From the NCBI RefSeq assembly GCF_002377905.1, contig NZ_DFQS01000021.1:13591-77590 (forward strand): 64,000 bases of DNA. Reading direction: 5' to 3'. The translations under genes and the position numbers were made by a program. Source of the DNA: Psychrobacter sp. UBA3483. Lineage in GTDB: Bacteria > Pseudomonadota > Gammaproteobacteria > Pseudomonadales > Moraxellaceae. Shown here one piece after another: positions 1-9,301 of the stretch. Under the pieces are notes generated by a model. It was not told the DNA's origin. It saw nothing but the letters and a program-made list of their open reading frames with translations, and did not search any database. The stretch's first letter is position 1; each line of letters starts with the position of its first letter.

Positions 1-558
1 CAGTAAAGGCATAAGCACTTTGGCAGTGTTCTCAATACCTTTAGTCACACCAACACCGACGATTAAAGCGGTGATTGCCATGAACACAGTATGCCAGATC
101 GTCAAGGTACCCGCTGACGCTAACATGGCATCGAAGGTTGCCGCTACAGAGTCACTGTCTTGTCCGGCAAAGCTGCCTGAGCCAACTTTGGTGATGTAGT
201 TAAGCGCCCAGCCACCGATGACACTATAAAACGATAGAATTAAAAAACCACCTAAAATACCAGTCGCACCGACAATACCCCAGCTGCGAGACTTGCCTTC
301 ACTGGCAGCGACATCAGAAAAAGTATTAATAGGGTTTTTTTGCCCACGGCGACCAATCAGCCATTCTGCAGCCAAAATTGGAAAACCAATCAGAGCAAGA
401 CAAAATAAATAAGCGATAACAAAAGCGGAACCGCCACTCTCCCCAACCATATAAGGGAACTTCCAAATATTCCCTAAACCAACTGCCGATCCTACTGCTG
501 CTAGTACGAAGCCAAAACTTGAGCTCCACTGAGCATGTTCTTGTTTATTAATAGCCAT
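1..558 (-). CDS. Sodium:neurotransmitter symporter family (SNF/NSS) transporter, 5' part
   Basis: The first 186 codons of a secondary transporter; the 3' end lies beyond the left edge of the window. The protein opens MAINKQEHAQWSSSFGFVLA and carries the family signature AVGLGNIWKFPYM at about residues 20-34, the unwound TM1 segment that binds sodium and substrate in LeuT-type proteins. At least three hydrophobic segments follow (about 15-35, 42-62 and 95-115). Family members import amino acids or other small amines with sodium; the substrate cannot be read from this part. The ATG is supported by GAGGAAGG 5-6 bases upstream (minus strand, 563-570). It is transcribed on its own, separated from the lpxA operon by a terminator. 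Confidence 0.9.
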   Translation of the reverse strand, partial: MAINKQEHAQWSSSFGFVLAAVGSAVGLGNIWKFPYMVGESGGSAFVIAYLFCLALIGFPILAAEWLIGRRGQKNPINTFSDVAASEGKSRSWGIVGATGILGGFLILSFYSVIGGWALNYITKVGSGSFAGQDSDSVAATFDAMLASAGTLTIWHTVFMAITALIVGVGVTKGIENTAKVLMPLL

Positions 559-687
559 TTTGCCTTCCTCGTGCTTCAATTACTGTCGCTTATAATCTTC
601 CTTGATTATCATAAATGGCTCTTGATGATAGAGACTCATTTAACCAGCTTGTCAATGTGACGCGCTTAGCAACATTATGAAAGAATT

Positions 688-705
688 GTTTACAATATCG
701 TAAAC
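688..705. repeat. Inverted repeat GTTTAC-N6-GTAAAC
   Basis: A perfect 6+6 inverted repeat with a 6-base centre lies about 130 bases upstream of the symporter ATG and just upstream of its candidate -35. The spacing fits an operator for a dimeric regulator, but the half-sites are in the opposite orientation to a TyrR box (TGTAAA-N6-TTTACA), so no regulator is proposed. Confidence 0.4.
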
Positions 706-752
706 GCTCAGTTTCTGCTAAGCGACCAAAAAAGTCAAGTAGCGATAAATAT

Positions 753-783
753 AAAAAGCCATAACTATTAGTTATGGCTTTTT
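753..783. terminator. Rho-independent terminator after lpxA
   Basis: A perfect 13-bp stem (AAAAAGCCATAAC / GTTATGGCTTTTT) with a 5-base loop. It is symmetrical, with a U-rich arm on either strand, but the only transcript expected to reach it is the leftward lpxA operon, whose last stop is about 80 bases away. Confidence 0.85.
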
Positions 784-865
784 ATATTATTAAGGATAAT
801 CTGTCAAAGTATGCTAACTGCAAAATCTTGCTATCATGCTATTTCTATAATTAGTAAAACTATGT

Positions 866-1645
866 TTACCTTACCACACCGCGACGACTTTTTTGTAGCG
901 AATCTATTAGTAAAGCTATTTTTGGCTCTGTTGGTAGCAGCTCTGCTTTTAAAATCTCAAGCGCTTGAGCCGTTGTCAGACCTGACCGATAGATAACACG
1001 ATACGCTTGGCGCAATACATCAATGGTTTCTTTAGACCAGTCTTTACGGCGCATACCTTCCACATTTAGGCCGTGGGCTTTGGCAGGATTACCAGAAACC
1101 ATGGTAAAAGCAGCCACGTCCTTTAAAATCAAGCTTGCGCCGCCGACCAAACTGTAATCATCAATAGTACAGAACTGATGAATGCCTGAGTTACCGCCAA
1201 TAATCGTATGGTTACCAATAGTCACATGCCCTGCCACCCCGACATTATTAGCCAATACATTGTGGTCACCGATTAAGCAATCATGAGCCACATGCGTATT
1301 GACCATCAAAAGATTGTGACTGCCAATCTTTGTCAAGCCGCCGTCTTGCTCAGTGCCACGGTGCAAGCTACAAGCCTCACGAATGGTATTATGATCCCCA
1401 ATCTCAAGCCACGTGCGCTCACCAGCATACTTTAAATCCTGTGGGTCTTCACCAATACTGGCGAACTGATAAAACTGGTTGTATTGTCCAATACGCGTCA
1501 ATCTTGCTACGACCACGTGCCGATGCAAAACCGTATGGGCGCCAATAGAAACTTCATCACCGACAATACAATAAGGACCAATGATGGCAGTCTCATCAAT
1601 GTTAGCGGACGGTGAGATGAGTGCTGTTGGATGGATCTGACTCAT
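866..1645 (-). CDS. lpxA: UDP-N-acetylglucosamine acyltransferase LpxA
   Basis: Catalyses the first step of lipid A synthesis: transfer of 3-hydroxyacyl from acyl carrier protein to the 3-OH of UDP-GlcNAc, in the cytoplasm. The protein of 259 residues (E. coli 262) is a left-handed beta-helix built from [LIV]-G-x(4) hexapeptides over about residues 5-190. The catalytic histidine lies in VNTHVAHDC (about residue 123), followed by the LANNVGVAGHV coil. The C-terminal helical part ends RGVVR, like E. coli RGLIR. The ATG at 1645 was chosen because the protein then begins MSQIHPTALI as in the family; the frame extends 18 codons upstream without homology. Last gene of the rseP-bamA-lpxD-fabZ-lpxA cluster; lpxB does not follow. 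Confidence 0.96.
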   Translation of the reverse strand: MSQIHPTALISPSANIDETAIIGPYCIVGDEVSIGAHTVLHRHVVVARLTRIGQYNQFYQFASIGEDPQDLKYAGERTWLEIGDHNTIREACSLHRGTEQDGGLTKIGSHNLLMVNTHVAHDCLIGDHNVLANNVGVAGHVTIGNHTIIGGNSGIHQFCTIDDYSLVGGASLILKDVAAFTMVSGNPAKAHGLNVEGMRRKDWSKETIDVLRQAYRVIYRSGLTTAQALEILKAELLPTEPKIALLIDSLQKSRRGVVR

Positions 1646-1902
1646 AATATGGACCTTTGTATCATCTGATGCGAATAAATGGTAAAACAAGTAAAGCAAG
1701 CTTAGCGTGAATAATCAACCTGATACTGGTTTTAGTTAAAATATGGTTAAAAATACAACGACGCCCAAAAGTATAACGATGTTTAAAAATAGCACTCTAT
1801 CTAAATACCGAGATAAGTTTCTGTATTTCTACTAACGATTGCATATCGACGACAGATTTAGCCAATTTTATAAACTTGTCATACAACAGCAATCAGCGTA
1901 TT

Positions 1903-2412
1903 TTATTGTCCTTGCCGGGCAATCATAATTTGCGCACTAGCTGCAAGTTCATCTTCGACATGGACAGTACAATCAAACTTATAAATACCCTGCTTTTGCA
2001 TCACGGTTTTAGCACGGATAATCAGCTGATCACCAGGGATAACACGGCGTTTAAAACGCACTTTATCCACGCCTGCAAACAAATACAGATAACCGTCTTC
2101 TGCCGTCAATCCGGCGCTAATAAACCCAAGGACGCCCGATACTTGCGCCATTGACTCGACCATCAATACGCCTGGCATAATGGGCTGATCAGGAAAATGC
2201 CCATTAAAAAACTCTTCGTTAATGGTCACGTTTTTGATAGCAGTGATACATTCACCAGGCGTGCACGATATGACTTTATCTACCAGCAAAAATGGATACC
2301 GATGTGGCAGATAGTGCTTTAAGGTGTGATAGGTTAACGGCAGTGTTAAGCCTTGTTCTGCTAAGCTTTTAATGTCTTCATCAGTCGGTCTATCAATATC
2401 AGTTGTGCTCAT
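1903..2412 (-). CDS. fabZ: 3-hydroxyacyl-[acyl-carrier-protein] dehydratase FabZ
   Basis: Dehydrates 3-hydroxyacyl-ACP to trans-2-enoyl-ACP in type II fatty acid elongation. It competes with LpxA for 3-hydroxyacyl-ACP, which explains why the two are co-encoded. It is a 169-residue single hot-dog fold with the catalytic His in LPHRYPFLLVD (about residue 37) and the Glu of the helix in GHFPDQPIMPGVLMVESMAQ (about residue 85). The start at 2412 is preferred over the upstream ATG at 2460 because AAGGAAG precedes it at the right spacing. The N-terminus is about 15-20 residues longer than in E. coli. Confidence 0.95.
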   Translation of the reverse strand: MSTTDIDRPTDEDIKSLAEQGLTLPLTYHTLKHYLPHRYPFLLVDKVISCTPGECITAIKNVTINEEFFNGHFPDQPIMPGVLMVESMAQVSGVLGFISAGLTAEDGYLYLFAGVDKVRFKRRVIPGDQLIIRAKTVMQKQGIYKFDCTVHVEDELAASAQIMIARQGQ

Positions 2413-2538
2413 AATGGCGCTTCCTTGCTCTATACTAAGCATTGCTTTGTCTTTAAGCATTGCTGTGTTTTTAAATTTTATAAATAATTGAATGTCTTAT
2501 TCATTAAGCATTCATTGTCATGCATTAATCGCGCTAGA

Positions 2539-3555
2539 CTAATCGCGACCAAGCTGGCGAAAGCGTACCGCCGCACGGCGCCAATTGGCTGTTGGCATGG
2601 CCGCTGTACCAGAGGAGTATGAACCAGCCTTGGTAATAGATTTGGTCACCATGGTCATGCCAGATAGAGTGACGTCATCAGCAATCTCAATATGGCCAGT
2701 AATGCCAACAGCGCCGCCGATAATGCAGCGCTTACCAATAGTGGTACTACCGGCAATGCCAGTTTGCGCTGCGATGGCGGTACCATCACCGATACGGACG
2801 TTATGGGCAACTTGTACAAGATTGTCGATAATAACATTATTCCCAATCACCGTATCGTCGATGGCGCCGCGATCGATACAGGTTTGGCTACCAATTCTGA
2901 CATTATCTCCAATGACCACGCGTCCTAACTGAGCTATACGCTCCCAGCCAGTGACGCTAGGGTTACTCGTAGGCGCAAAACCAAAGCCTTCAGCTCCTAT
3001 GCTAACCCCTGCATGCAACCTAACGTGATTACCAATGATACAATCATGTCCGATGACCACTTGTGATTTGAGCACACAATCAGTACCGATACTGCTGTCC
3101 GCCTCAATGACCACGTGAGCATCGAGCACACTGCGATCACCAATTTGTACCCCCTCACCAATCATACAAAAAGGCCCAACAGTCACCCCGTTGCCAACGA
3201 CCGCACTTTGCGCTATCACGGCACTCGGATGAATGCCCTTAAACAAGGAGGTACGGGCAAATAGTTGACTGGCGCTGGCATAAGCCAAATAAGGCGCAGC
3301 AACGACTAATGCAACGGCGGTTTTGGCGACTTTATCATGATGTTCTGCCGTGGTTAGCACAGCCCCCGCCTGACTGGTTGCCAGACTAGGCAGGTAATGC
3401 GGATTGGCCAAAAAGCTTAATTGCTTCAAATTGGCGGTGGTTAAATTACCAATACCTGCTAATTTTAGACACAATTGCTCAGCGCTAAGGTCATCTTTGT
3501 TAAGAACAGGCTGACGCTGCTCAATCCGCGTGATAAGTTGCTCAATCGTTATCAT
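2539..3555 (-). CDS. lpxD: UDP-3-O-(3-hydroxyacyl)glucosamine N-acyltransferase LpxD
   Basis: Third step of lipid A synthesis: N-acylation of UDP-3-O-acyl-glucosamine. It has 338 residues (E. coli 341), with an N-terminal uridine-binding domain (about 1-100) and a left-handed beta-helix of hexapeptide repeats from about residue 105 (HPSAVIAQSAVVG onward). The catalytic histidine is in DNLVQVAHNVRIG (about residue 238). The start at 3555 gives the family-like MITIEQLITRI; a TTG at 3609 in the same frame would add a hydrophobic stretch, falls within a hairpin, and is disfavoured. The gene follows bamA directly, with no skp gene between them. Confidence 0.95.
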   Translation of the reverse strand: MITIEQLITRIEQRQPVLNKDDLSAEQLCLKLAGIGNLTTANLKQLSFLANPHYLPSLATSQAGAVLTTAEHHDKVAKTAVALVVAAPYLAYASASQLFARTSLFKGIHPSAVIAQSAVVGNGVTVGPFCMIGEGVQIGDRSVLDAHVVIEADSSIGTDCVLKSQVVIGHDCIIGNHVRLHAGVSIGAEGFGFAPTSNPSVTGWERIAQLGRVVIGDNVRIGSQTCIDRGAIDDTVIGNNVIIDNLVQVAHNVRIGDGTAIAAQTGIAGSTTIGKRCIIGGAVGITGHIEIADDVTLSGMTMVTKSITKAGSYSSGTAAMPTANWRRAAVRFRQLGRD

Positions 3556-3601
3556 AGTTGCTATTAGTATAATTAGGATTAGTATTGGTATGAATAAGTG
3601 A

Positions 3602-3631
3602 GTCGCCAAGTTGAGATATCAGCTTGGCGAC
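3602..3631. repeat. Intercistronic hairpin between bamA and lpxD
   Basis: GTCGCCAAG at 3602-3610 pairs with CTTGGCGAC at 3623-3631, and the stem extends inward through a wobble pair to TGA/TCA around a GATA loop. There is no U-tract on either side, so it looks like an mRNA processing or stability element rather than a terminator. It lies where skp would normally be. Confidence 0.5.
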
Positions 3632-3715
3632 CTATTAAATTTTAACGGCTTGTTAATTTACTTAGCTACATAAACAAACGAAAGCGATTAAACTGCTGCA
3701 TCTCACTTTATCGGA

Positions 3716-6160
3716 CTAAAAAGTATTACCGATTTGGAACTGAACTTTTTCAGTCTCATCGCCTTCTTTATCACCGATAGGCACCGCATAACTGAGCGAA
3801 ATCGGACCAATTGGTGTATACCACGTTACCCCTAAACCCGCACTAAAGCGGAATTTATTGTCTTGAGTAAGCAATTTGACTTCACTACCATCTTCATTGA
3901 CGGCAGGTTGACCAGTTACTGGGTTGATAAAGGTGCGATCTTCTTTGTCTGTGGTATCAAATACTTGACCACCTTCGGCAAATAATACCGGACGTACTTG
4001 GTCCGCCCAATCGCCTTTAAATGGCATTGGTAGAATAAGCTCGGTACCAAAGCTAACGAGCGCATTACCGCCAACTTCCTCATCTTTTAGATAACGTACA
4101 TCTTTGTTAACTGCGTCATAATAACTTTGCGATTTAGGTCCTAGCGTTGAAGCCTCATAGCCACGTACTGAGCCATAACCACCGGCATAGAAGTTTTCAT
4201 AAAACGGTAAGTCATTACCATAGCCGAGCTTGGTATAACCACGCGCAACCCAATCTTTATAAATTGGATAATAAATATTGCCGCGATAAGTAAGCTTTTG
4301 ATAACTTTCATCGCCAAGGCCAATGGTTGCATCGACAGTATGGCTCATGCCTTTATTGGGGAATACGGGGCGATCTAGCGTACTGTAATCCCAGCCTAAT
4401 AATAAGTTATAGGTCTGATAATCGTTTTTAAAGCCTGTACGATTTGAAGGGGTATCATCATCATTAACAAACTCTTCAAATGTACCGCCGCCATCAATAA
4501 TCTGCTGTACGTTTGAAACACCAAGACGGTTACCACCGCGTACGCTTGTCTTATCAACGTTTAAGCCGGCACTGACACGTTTGGTTTCATCAACAGGATA
4601 GCTGTAGTTGAGCGTGGCACCGTAAGCATCGGTCACATAGTTACTGACGTTTCTATCATCGTATTTGGTTTCACGATAATACGCGCTGATACCTTGTGAC
4701 ACGCCGTTTTCGGTAAAGTACGGATCGGTATAACCTAAGCTGTAAGAATCACGCGTTTCAGAACGTGATAGCGCCGCTTTCACACGGTTACCCGTACCCA
4801 TAAAGTTATTTTGGGTTAAATCTAACTGGAAAGTCACACCACCACTTTGCGAGTAACCAGCAGCAATCGTTGAGCTGCCAGAAGGCTGCTCTTCGACCGC
4901 ATAGTTGACATCGACTTGGTCTGGCTGGTTGGGCACAGGCTTCACATCAACGTTGACCGCCTTAAAGAAACCGGTACGCATCAAGCGGGTACGTGACAAC
5001 TGAATTTTATCGTTAGAGGCCAGTGTACCTTCTAATTGACGCATTTCACGGCGCAATACTTCATCTTGGGTTTTGATGTTACCCGTAAAGTTAATACGGC
5101 GCACATAGATAGGACGCGCAGGATCGATATAATAATCCACATCGACGACTTTGGTCTCATCATTGATACGCGGTACTGGTCTGATTTGCGCGAGATAATA
5201 GCCTTCATTACCATAACGGCTCTTAAGTGCAGCAGTGGTCGCATCAAGTTTGGCTTGTGAATATTTTTCATTGGGCGCAAACGTAACCAGCTCTTTTAGC
5301 TCATTGTTATCAAAGGTTGGTTTACCTAAGAAGTTCACCTCGCCAAATTGATATTGCTCGCCTTCACTAAGACTGACTTCGATAAACACATTGCTCTTAT
5401 CTTCACTGATGTTAAGAACGGCATTATCTACGGAAAAACGCACATAACCATCGTTTTGATACAGTGCTTTTAGATTTTCTAAACTGGCAGCCAGCTTTTC
5501 TTTGGCATAGCGATCAGACTTAGATAACAGGCGCGTCCACGACGACTCTTTTACCGCAAAAACGTCTTTAATATCTTCATCACTAAAGTGCTTGTTACCA
5601 ATGATATTGATATCGACCACTTTGGCAGGCTTACCTTCGATAAAGCGCACGTCAAGCTTGACGCGATTACCATCTAACAGTGTTTGGTCAACTTCGATAT
5701 TGCTATTGTAATAACCTTGACTGATATATTGCTGTTGTAGCTCGTTGGCGACACCTTGCAGTGTCGCTTGCTTCAACACATCACCGACCGACAAACCAGC
5801 GTTACCAAGCCCTTGCTCAAGCCCTTCTTTTGGGATGAGTTTATTGCCTTCAAAGTTTACTTCAGCGATGATAGGACGTTCGACGACATCAAAACGCAGC
5901 TTGCCGCCTTCGACACGACTTTGAATGTCAGCGAAGTTTTCAGTCGCATATAGTGCCTTAATACTGGCGGCCAAACTACTATCATTAACCGTATCACCCA
6001 CCGAAATCGGCAAAACCGGATAGAGACTATCAGGAGTTAGGCGTTGTAGACCATTAAAGCCGATATCAGTGACCACAAATTCTGCAGCCTGTACCGGCAT
6101 ACTCATCATCGCTACAACTAACGGCAACCCAGCCGCGCTCATAAATAAAGGCGTACGCAT
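3716..6160 (-). CDS. bamA: Outer membrane protein assembly factor BamA
   Basis: Central subunit of the BAM complex that folds beta-barrel proteins into the outer membrane. The 814 residues begin with a signal peptide ending PVQA-AEF (about residue 26). Five POTRA domains follow (about 27-425), recognisable by repeats such as VVDINIIGNKHFSDEDI and VRRINFTGNIKTQDEVLRREM. A 16-strand barrel then carries the conserved loop-6 motif in GSVRGYEAS. The last residue is Phe (QIGNTF), the C-terminal signal of outer-membrane barrels. The ATG at 6160 is favoured by GGATAG at good spacing; a GTG two codons upstream is too close to it. bamB lies in the second cluster of this window (53969-55177). Confidence 0.97.
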   Translation of the reverse strand: MRTPLFMSAAGLPLVVAMMSMPVQAAEFVVTDIGFNGLQRLTPDSLYPVLPISVGDTVNDSSLAASIKALYATENFADIQSRVEGGKLRFDVVERPIIAEVNFEGNKLIPKEGLEQGLGNAGLSVGDVLKQATLQGVANELQQQYISQGYYNSNIEVDQTLLDGNRVKLDVRFIEGKPAKVVDINIIGNKHFSDEDIKDVFAVKESSWTRLLSKSDRYAKEKLAASLENLKALYQNDGYVRFSVDNAVLNISEDKSNVFIEVSLSEGEQYQFGEVNFLGKPTFDNNELKELVTFAPNEKYSQAKLDATTAALKSRYGNEGYYLAQIRPVPRINDETKVVDVDYYIDPARPIYVRRINFTGNIKTQDEVLRREMRQLEGTLASNDKIQLSRTRLMRTGFFKAVNVDVKPVPNQPDQVDVNYAVEEQPSGSSTIAAGYSQSGGVTFQLDLTQNNFMGTGNRVKAALSRSETRDSYSLGYTDPYFTENGVSQGISAYYRETKYDDRNVSNYVTDAYGATLNYSYPVDETKRVSAGLNVDKTSVRGGNRLGVSNVQQIIDGGGTFEEFVNDDDTPSNRTGFKNDYQTYNLLLGWDYSTLDRPVFPNKGMSHTVDATIGLGDESYQKLTYRGNIYYPIYKDWVARGYTKLGYGNDLPFYENFYAGGYGSVRGYEASTLGPKSQSYYDAVNKDVRYLKDEEVGGNALVSFGTELILPMPFKGDWADQVRPVLFAEGGQVFDTTDKEDRTFINPVTGQPAVNEDGSEVKLLTQDNKFRFSAGLGVTWYTPIGPISLSYAVPIGDKEGDETEKVQFQIGNTF

Positions 6161-6423
6161 AAACACTATCCGTCAATAAAAAACTTGCTTAAGTTAAGGT
6201 AAAAAGCACGTGTTGTCTAGCCCATTTCGCATAAAGTCAGAAACTTCAGCACGGCAGACTCAGGACACTTTATATAAAACGCATCATAAAATAAACTAAA
6301 AAATAAAATTAGTACAGTAGCGGTAATAGAAAATAATCGCCGTATCACATAAGCCATCTATACTTTAGCAGTATGCAAGCATTAAACCATCATGCTTTAG
6401 TTGATAAACAACCACATTATTTA

Positions 6424-7803
6424 TCAAAACAGCCGACTGATATCATTACCAATTGCTAACACCATGAAACCTGCCAGCAAGAGTAAACCGACATTTAGAC
6501 CGACCATTTGCACGCCCTCAGACAGCGGTTTGCCACGTATCAGCTCAATAAGATAGTAAACAATATGACCACCATCTAACACTGGAATGGGCAAAAGGTT
6601 CAAGACCGCAAGGCTCAAACTGATCAACGCTGCTGTCGATAACACCATCTGCCAGCTAATATCAAAGCTCTGTTTAGCGACTTTCGCAATAGTAATCGGA
6701 CCTGATAAATTCTCCAAACCTATCATACCTGACAGCATCTTACCCATTGAGCTGACTGTCATAACGGCTAACTGCTCCGTCTTCTCAAACGACTTAACTA
6801 ATGATTCCCCAAGACCATAAACAACCGTGGTTTTGTAGGCGTCAGGAATGACAATTTCAGACTCTGCCACCATAGCACCAATTTGCCCGTAATCGTTACC
6901 TAAATTGTCTTTTTTACCTTGCGGCATGATGAATAACTGAACTTGTTTGCCGTCACGCAATACAGTGAAATTGAGCAAGGTTTCAGGATTATCGCGAATG
7001 ATACGCGTGGCGCTAATCCAGTCGGTAATCTCTTTACCATTAATAGCCGTAATGCGGTCACCAACCTGCAAGCCTTGACGGCTGGCAGCGCCATCGGGCG
7101 TTAAATTGCCAACGATTGGTGCGATGTTTGGTTGCCACGGTATCATACCAAAGCTTGATAACGCATCTTTGCCTTGCGCGTCGCCTTGCATAAATTCTTT
7201 AATCGGTGCTTGATAGGTTTTGGTGGCGTTACTACCTGTTGCTTCAGACTTTAAGGTGACACTGACATGATCGGTTTCACCCATACGCCCAGCAAGACGA
7301 TAGTTAATACCTTCCCACGTTTGGACGTCATGACCGTCAATAGCAACGATTTTATCGCCCACAGGCAACTGTGCCATCGCCGCTGGGGTATCGGGTAGCA
7401 CTTGCCCTATCTTTGTTGCCAATTGCTCAGACGGGGTCATAAATAACACCCAAAATAGCGCAATAGCGATGACAAAGTTCATGATAGGACCCGCGGCAAC
7501 AATTGCAATTTTCTTCAGCGGATGTTGACGATTAAAGGCTAGATGCTGCTCATTGGCTGCCACCTCGCCTTCACGCTCATCGAGCATTTTGACATAACCA
7601 CCAAGCGGCAGTGCCGAGATGCGATAATCAATACCGCTCTTTTTACTGGTCCAACCAAAGAGTTTTGGGCCAAAACCGATAGAATAGGTCAGCACTTTAA
7701 CGCCGCAAAGACGCGCCACGATGTAATGACCCCACTCATGTAAGGCGATGAGCGGACCTAAGACAAATATTGCCGCAAGCAGCGTTAATAAAAACGTCAT
7801 CAT
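6424..7803 (-). CDS. rseP: RIP metalloprotease RseP (site-2 protease)
   Basis: Inner-membrane zinc protease that cleaves transmembrane anti-sigma factors such as RseA and clears remnant signal peptides. The protein has 459 residues (E. coli 450). HEWGH at about residues 22-26 in TM1 is the HExxH zinc site, and LNLLPIPVLDGGH near residue 400 carries the second zinc ligand (the NxxPxPxLDG motif). Two periplasmic PDZ domains lie between them (about 115-210 and 210-310). Two consecutive ATGs (7803 and 7800) are both possible after GAGAAAAG. It sits between dxr and bamA, the usual order in gammaproteobacteria. Confidence 0.96.
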   Translation of the reverse strand: MMTFLLTLLAAIFVLGPLIALHEWGHYIVARLCGVKVLTYSIGFGPKLFGWTSKKSGIDYRISALPLGGYVKMLDEREGEVAANEQHLAFNRQHPLKKIAIVAAGPIMNFVIAIALFWVLFMTPSEQLATKIGQVLPDTPAAMAQLPVGDKIVAIDGHDVQTWEGINYRLAGRMGETDHVSVTLKSEATGSNATKTYQAPIKEFMQGDAQGKDALSSFGMIPWQPNIAPIVGNLTPDGAASRQGLQVGDRITAINGKEITDWISATRIIRDNPETLLNFTVLRDGKQVQLFIMPQGKKDNLGNDYGQIGAMVAESEIVIPDAYKTTVVYGLGESLVKSFEKTEQLAVMTVSSMGKMLSGMIGLENLSGPITIAKVAKQSFDISWQMVLSTAALISLSLAVLNLLPIPVLDGGHIVYYLIELIRGKPLSEGVQMVGLNVGLLLLAGFMVLAIGNDISRLF

Positions 7804-7935
7804 CTTTTCTCAGTATTAGCTCGTAGTATTGTCTTTTAACATCGTTTATCACTATCATTTCTTGGCGTACTGTTTAGCATCATCTGTCGATATCATTTTT
7901 TAATAGAACTTATCAAATAGCTAAATTTTATAGGT

Positions 7936-9144
7936 TTAGGCCAACTTCGCCACCAGCGTATCAGTATGTTGACGCGCTATTTTATCGATAACTAAAATAT
8001 CTTCAATATCGGCAGTCTCATCTAATACGGGCACCTGTATCTCATCTAATGCTTGCGCATTAATATCCGCAATATCGGTGAGGCGAATTTGCCCGTTTAA
8101 AAATGCCGCAACCGCAATCTCATTGGCAGCGTTTAGTACAATCGTGGCCTGTGTACCCGCTTGCATCGCCTGCCTTGCCAAACGCAAACAGGCAAATTTC
8201 TGCAAATCAGGCTCAATAAACTCTAAACCGCTTAAGGCAAATAAATCCAATGGCTGCGAGCCGCTATCGATACGGTCAGGGTAACTGAGCGCGTGGGCGA
8301 TAGGTGTCTTCATATCGGGACTGCCTAGTTGCGCTAAAAAGCTGCCATCGCTATATTCTACCATTGAGTGAATAATACTTTGTGGGTGAATGACCACATT
8401 TATCTTATTTTCTGGCAGATCAAATAAATGGCAAGCTTCAATCAGCTCAAGCCCTTTATTCATCATCGTAGCCGAGTCGACCGATATTTTTTGCCCCATC
8501 GACCAATTCGGATGTTTCACCGCTTCAGCAACACTAGCTTGCTGCATCTGCTCAAATGACTGCTGTAAAAAAGGTCCGCCAGATGCCGTTAACCATAATT
8601 TACGCACACCATGATTTGGCTGATGGACTTGGGTATTATCTTGCTGAATTGCTAATGGCAAACATTGAAAAATGGCGTTGTGTTCTGAATCTAAAGGCAA
8701 CAAGGTCGCATGATGCGTTTTAACCGCATTAATCATGACTTTCCCTGCCATGACCAAGGCTTCTTTATTGGCCAATAAGATGCGCTTACCTGCGCGTGCG
8801 GCAGCTAAGGTAGAAGGCAGTCCGGCTGCCCCTACGATAGCAGCGACAACGGTATCGGTTTGCGTGTCAGTTGCAATATCGACCAGCCCTACTTCACCGC
8901 CGACCACATCAATATTTAAACCTGCTGCGCTAAGACGCTGAGCGAAATCATTGACCGCTGATGTCGGCAAACTGACGCGTTTGGGCAAAAACTGCTGACA
9001 GAGAGCAAATAGCTTATCTAAACGGTGATAGCCTGATAAGGCATAAACTTCATAGTTCTGTGGTTGCGCCGCTAAAATTGCTAACGTGCTATCGCCAATC
9101 GATCCTGTCGCGCCTAGTACGGCGATGCGTTGGGTCATAACCAT
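7936..9144 (-). CDS. dxr: 1-deoxy-D-xylulose 5-phosphate reductoisomerase
   Basis: Second step of the MEP isoprenoid pathway: NADPH-dependent conversion of DXP to MEP, the fosmidomycin target. It has 402 residues. The NADPH-binding GATGSIGDST lies at about 10-19, KEALVMAG at about 128, the metal/substrate part SEHNAIFQCL at about 155, the flexible-loop HPNWSMGQKISVDSATMMNKG at about 210-230, and the EACHLF helix follows. The pathway continues in this window with ispG (57687-58802); uppS uses its products. Initiation is at 9144, or at 9138 two codons in. Confidence 0.96.
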   Translation of the reverse strand: MVMTQRIAVLGATGSIGDSTLAILAAQPQNYEVYALSGYHRLDKLFALCQQFLPKRVSLPTSAVNDFAQRLSAAGLNIDVVGGEVGLVDIATDTQTDTVVAAIVGAAGLPSTLAAARAGKRILLANKEALVMAGKVMINAVKTHHATLLPLDSEHNAIFQCLPLAIQQDNTQVHQPNHGVRKLWLTASGGPFLQQSFEQMQQASVAEAVKHPNWSMGQKISVDSATMMNKGLELIEACHLFDLPENKINVVIHPQSIIHSMVEYSDGSFLAQLGSPDMKTPIAHALSYPDRIDSGSQPLDLFALSGLEFIEPDLQKFACLRLARQAMQAGTQATIVLNAANEIAVAAFLNGQIRLTDIADINAQALDEIQVPVLDETADIEDILVIDKIARQHTDTLVAKLA

Positions 9145-9301
9145 CTGTGCCTATAATACGGTGAAATTAAATGAGAAATAAAGACAATAAATATAAGGTA
9201 TAGAACCTAATAATAGGCAGCTTAGTCGCTACCAAATATGTAAGCTCTACCTCTTTTTATATTTTTAGCCTGATAGGTTTTTATTTTTAGACTACTTATT
9301 G

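Larger units (their letters stand above)
559..865. other. Spacer between symporter gene and lpxA
   Basis: No gene is seen. It holds the lpxA-side terminator (753-783), an inverted repeat (688-705), and a weak minus-strand promoter candidate for the symporter: TTGACA at 655-650 with TATCAT at 630-625, an over-long 19-base spacer. Confidence 0.6.

Noticed and set aside
688..705. TyrR-type box upstream of the symporter
   Set aside because: The half-sites are GTTTAC...GTAAAC, the reverse arrangement of the TyrR consensus, so only an unassigned inverted repeat is reported.
811..996. A 61-codon plus-strand frame overlapping the 3' end of lpxA
   Set aside because: No ribosome-binding site or recognisable family; largely antisense to lpxA.
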